Shown piece after piece: positions 57,720-64,000 of a DNA stretch of 64,000 nucleotides (positions are counted from its first letter, which is position 1; every line of letters begins with the position of its first letter). The notes under the pieces were generated by a model. That model was not told where the DNA came from, did no database searches, and saw only the letters and a list, made by a program, of their open reading frames with translations. The stretch covers positions 24,767,898-24,831,897 of the forward strand of contig OX155967.1 in NCBI GenBank assembly GCA_944548615.1, written 5' to 3'. The stretch comes from Micropterix aruncella. Taxonomy: Eukaryota > Arthropoda > Insecta > Lepidoptera > Micropterigidae. The position numbers and the translations under genes are program-made.

Positions 57720-58530
57720 ATTGCATGAATTTTAGGATACGCTTGAATAAGGTCAGTAATTGAATATGCTAAAAGAACTTTTTTGGACTGGGAAGGAGCA
57801 AATAGAGTTGTCAACTACAACAGACGAACCCGTCACCTCAGGAAGTTTTAACGATTGTTCGTTCTCCCGTGAAGTGAGCGCAGAAGACTTGGACAAAATA
57901 GTCCACTGTCAAGCTCCGCCACATGCCCGTAAGAGGCCAACGCCTTATCCGCGAGATAACCAGGTATGTTACCCAGCGGGCTTATACTCACGCCCTTACT
58001 TCCAATTGCGACCAGATTACTCCGATCTCTCGATTGGTTACGAGTTCCAGGTCACTTGCGCGGTCCTCTCCCTTACGAAGCGGTGAAACGGTGTAAACCG
58101 AATCTATCGCGGACCACGGCATCCTTTGCCCCGCTGTTCACCCAGGATCGGGTAGCCGATGGTCGTTTCAAGAGCAGTAGCCGTAAGGTCCGCAACCACC
58201 CCCGCTCTGTAGGTAACAATACAGACTCCCCCGACTGTTAGTCAGAGTGCACAATTCCCCCTCCCCTCCCGTCTCCTTTGCTTGTCCTTATATTTCACTC
58301 CTCCCTTCAATACGAGTTGGCATACGTTACTAATCACTGAATTATATTTTATACTATGATGACTTTTTTGTATGTGTATTTATTTATTACTTGTAAATTT
58401 ATTTGCCCACATAAACCTTCAGTCACAATAACCCTGGCGGTATGGTCGGTAGATATTGCCACTTGGCAATAGGCCCACCACATTGTATTCTTTTGTGTGT
58501 GCAATAAAGCTTTTCAAACAAACAAACAAT
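57720..58530 (+). repeat. Retroelement-like 3' segment with (CAAA)n tail
   Basis: Starts near TTTAGGATACGCTTGAATAA. Open frames in 57760-58240 (MLKELFWTGKEQIELSTTTD; DLSIGYEFQVTCAVLSL) have no motif I know. Ends GTGTGCAATAAAGCTTTTCA then (AACA)n, a polyadenylation-like signal plus simple tail, as in a non-LTR element or its SINE partner. Inserted in the OR intron, same strand. Confidence 0.45.
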
Positions 58531-58790
58531 CGATTGGCTTACACCGCACAGGTGCGCAGACCGTCCAGGAGCGTCAGAAGGTTGACTCCTAGGGGAAGCT
58601 AGCCCTAAGGCCAGAGTCCTGCCCGGGCTCGCACTTCATGAATGGAGGCCGCCGGATGGGTGTTGACCCGTGAGTGTGACCAACTCTGAATAAAATTGGT
58701 CTTCGTGGCCAACTCAGCAAGGGCCCATTAGCTCCCTGGAAAGGAGCAAATAAATTTACGTGAGGCAAAATAAAAGCTTGTACCACGTTT
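58531..58790 (-). repeat. GC-rich repeat-like segment in OR gene 2 intron
   Basis: GGAAGCTAGCCCTAAGGCCA, GAGGCCGCCGGATGGGTGTT, GGCCAACTCAGCAAGGGCCC. GC content is far above the intron around it, suggesting a retroelement fragment. Not classified. Confidence 0.35.
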
Positions 58791-58823
58791 TTTTTTTGTT
58801 TTAATTTTTTCCGTTATTTACAG

Positions 58824-58995
58824 AGATATACTACCCGACATTTATCTTTGTTGTCTTACTCAACATGACCATTACGATATGTGGCATGATTTACACCATC
58901 TTTGTGGCAGTCGGTGAAGAAAGAGTGAACGCAGAAATCACCATCATTGTAATTCCTGCCTTGGTTTGGAGAGTGGTATGGCTTTTCATTTATAC
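58824..58995 (+). CDS. Odorant receptor gene 2, exon 2 (TM1-TM2)
   Basis: Acceptor TTATTTACAG, donor TATAC|GTAAGT. After two bases completing the GAG codon from exon 1, it encodes IYYPTFIFVVLLNMTITICG with MIYTIFVAVG (TM1), EERVNAE (extracellular or intracellular turn), then ITIIVIPALVWRVVWLFIYT (TM2). Two helices at residues about 50-105 fit the N-terminal third of a 7tm_6 receptor. It ends in phase 2; the next exon is not in the window, whose remaining 5 kb is transposon sequence. A gustatory receptor (7tm_7) is the alternative, but the exon 1 motif and the nearby OR gene favour an odorant receptor. Confidence 0.6.
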
Positions 58996-61762
<2,767 letters not shown>

Positions 61763-61763
<1 letters not shown>

Positions 61764-62764
61764 TAATCTTGGACGCACCAGGTGGAACCGGTAAGACATT
61801 TTTAATATCTTTGATTCTTGCCAAAATACGGTCGCAACAGAAAATCGCATTGGTAGTTGTATCGTCAGACAGACCTTACCGGTTATAGGTACCTCGCTCT
61901 ACTTTCGCGGAAGAGATTAATGCATGTTTGAAACAATCATTCTCATGGCGAAGTGTTGAAACACTTCGATTGACCATAAACATGCGCGTATGATTAAAAA
62001 ATGATCTATCAGCACAGATATTTTCCTAGATATTGGGAACGGTAAAATAGAACTGCAACCAAATACGCAATGCATTAAACTGCCAGACAATTTGTGCACT
62101 GTTTTTCAGGAAAAAATGAATTCATTCAGTGTTTTTTTTCGTATATACAGAATAATTACTTGAATCATAACTGGCTCAGTCATCGGGCGATTTTAGCAGC
62201 CAAAAATGTTGATGTTGACGAAATTAACTTCCATATACAACAGTTGTTACCAGATACAGCTGTTGTTGATGAAAATAAAAGTGTAAATTTTCCAATTGAA
62301 TTTTTATATTCACTAGATATGCCTGGAATGCCACCACATAATCTACGATAAAGATTGACTCCACTATTATTCTCCTACGTAATTTGAATCCACCTCAATT
62401 ATGCAACGGTACGCGTTTGGTCATCAAAAAGATCACCGGAAATATTCTTGAAGTAACCATTAACTGGGAAGTTTAAAAAAAAGTGGTCCTGTTGAAACGT
62501 ATTCCAATAAATAATAATACCGTCAGATTCTACCATACTCTTCAGAAGGCTACAGTTTCTAATTCGTTTAGCTTTTGAATTCGTCTATAAATAAGTCTCA
62601 AGGCCAAACAATGTCCATTTGTGGTTTAGATTTGGAAAATCCATGTTTTTCTCATGGGCAAATATATGTTGCATATTCACATGTAGGGAAACCGTCATAT
62701 CTATTTGTGTTAGCTAAAGACAGGTTAACCAAAAATATTGTGCACCGATTAGTGCTAAATTAAA
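61763..62764 (+). pseudogene. Helitron helicase (Pif1-like), decayed
   Basis: IILDAPGGTGKTFLISLILA (intact Walker A) and RSQQKIALVVVSS are followed at once, in the same frame, by RSTFAEEINACLKQSFSWRS with VETLRLTINMRV, so the roughly 130 residues that normally carry Walker B are deleted. Then in other frames: ELQPN-TQCIKLPDNL region, HRAILAAKNVDVDEINFHIQ, FPIEFLYSLDMPGMPPHNLR, LNPPQLCNGTRLVIKKITG and, at 62575-62764, KSQGQTMSICGLDLENPCFS with HGQIYVAYSHVGKPSYLFVL. These are helicase motifs IV-VI of RepHel. Multiple stops and frameshifts. Confidence 0.85.
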
Positions 62765-63227
62765 TTGAAATTAAAAGTATTTATAATTCAAAATAATAAA
62801 TATTATTGTTAAAGATTTAAGACTATCTGCCCTACCTACCTCATTCATAAGTTTAAGTGTCACACGTTATTTACTAACAACTTTGTAATATACTCATTTG
62901 TTACAAACGTGAATAAAAATAATAATACATTTTTAAATTAATTCTTTTGTATTGATTTTTGCTTAATATTTTAATCAATCGTGTTCAAAGTCCTTCCCCC
63001 TCAAATCCCAATCCAGTGGATTTTTATACCAGCAATAACGTTTCCGTCTTCGTTCGTAAATAATTATTTCATTGTATTAAGGGGTTACGGCAGTAGAAAA
63101 TCTGTCATGGAGGTCGCCATATTTTTTTACAAATGGCATCTATGTAAAAAAGCATGGTGGTCCCCATGAATGATGTTCTCCTACCGTTCCTCTTAAATAG
63201 TTTACTACAATGTAATATAACAAAAAA
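62765..63227 (+). other. Helitron 3' region
   Basis: AT-rich 3' non-coding part between the helicase stop and the terminal hairpin. No additional motif. Confidence 0.6.

Positions 63228-64000
<773 letters not shown>

Noticed and set aside
57760..58241. Possible host exon in the OR gene 2 intron
   Set aside because: Overlapping open frames lead into an AATAAA-like signal and (CAAA)n tail typical of a retroelement, and no splice-consistent exon joins the OR exons.

Overview
The window looks like 64 kb of a moth or butterfly (Lepidoptera) nuclear genome. It is strongly AT-rich, has long (TA)n tracts, spliced odorant-receptor exons, and Helitron, piggyBac, mariner, hAT and LINE relics of lepidopteran type. 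Nothing prokaryotic, viral or CRISPR-like was seen. There is one 200-N assembly gap at 15516-15715.

Host genes: two odorant receptor (7tm_6) genes lie on the plus strand at either end. OR gene 1 contributes its last three exons (5089-5300, 7992-8329, 10716-11021), with matching splice phases, a stop codon and a nearby AATAAA. OR gene 2 contributes its first two exons (56964-57105, 58824-58995), also phase-matched, and continues to the right of the window. This looks like a tandem OR cluster whose intergenic space (about 46 kb) and introns are filled by transposons. No other host gene is certain. A 41.7-41.9 kb reading frame with a diverged partner near 19 kb is the best remaining candidate.

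Layout. 0-2.5 kb: a decayed LINE split by a TTAA-flanked piggyBac derivative that itself holds a Helitron piece. 2.5-5.1 kb: GC-richer unclassified sequence, then a TTAA MITE. 5.1-11 kb: OR gene 1, with a Helitron helicase relic, MITEs, a LINE tail and a C-rich block in its introns. 11.3-15.7 kb: (TA)n arrays enclosing a 3.1 kb hAT element that carries Helitron copies. 15.9-17.4 kb: tandem repeats and a LINE tail. 17.4-33.2 kb and 39.0-44.05 kb: two colinear, diverged copies of one segment, each inflated by different insertions. Insertions in copy 1 include a Harbinger MITE, an RT/RNase H LINE with a perfect 13-bp target duplication, a nearly complete EN-RT LINE and a TTAA-type MITE. 33.4-38.4 kb: MADF-like fragment, LINE tails, a hairpin element, MITE and Helitron. 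44.1-45.4 kb: tandem repeats and a piggyBac 3' end. 45.4-48 kb: a DD41D mariner inside (TA)n between inverted arms of a recurrent repeat, here called S. 48-50 kb: six 267-bp Helitron-type tandem units. 51-56 kb: S repeat split by a 3.5 kb TTAA insertion. 57-59 kb: OR gene 2 exons. 59.4-63.4 kb: a Helitron with seven 5' tandem units and helicase relics, again inside (TA)n. 63.4-64 kb: S repeat, inverted relative to the 51-56 kb copy.

The main structural theme is nesting. Three unrelated transposons (hAT, mariner, Helitron) each sit inside a long (TA)n tract, and empty-site comparisons within the window resolve several insertions to the base. I found no clearly new biological system. The most unusual items are the (TA)n-centred inverted S repeats, the near-intact DD41D mariner, and the duplicated segment with its unrecognised reading frame.
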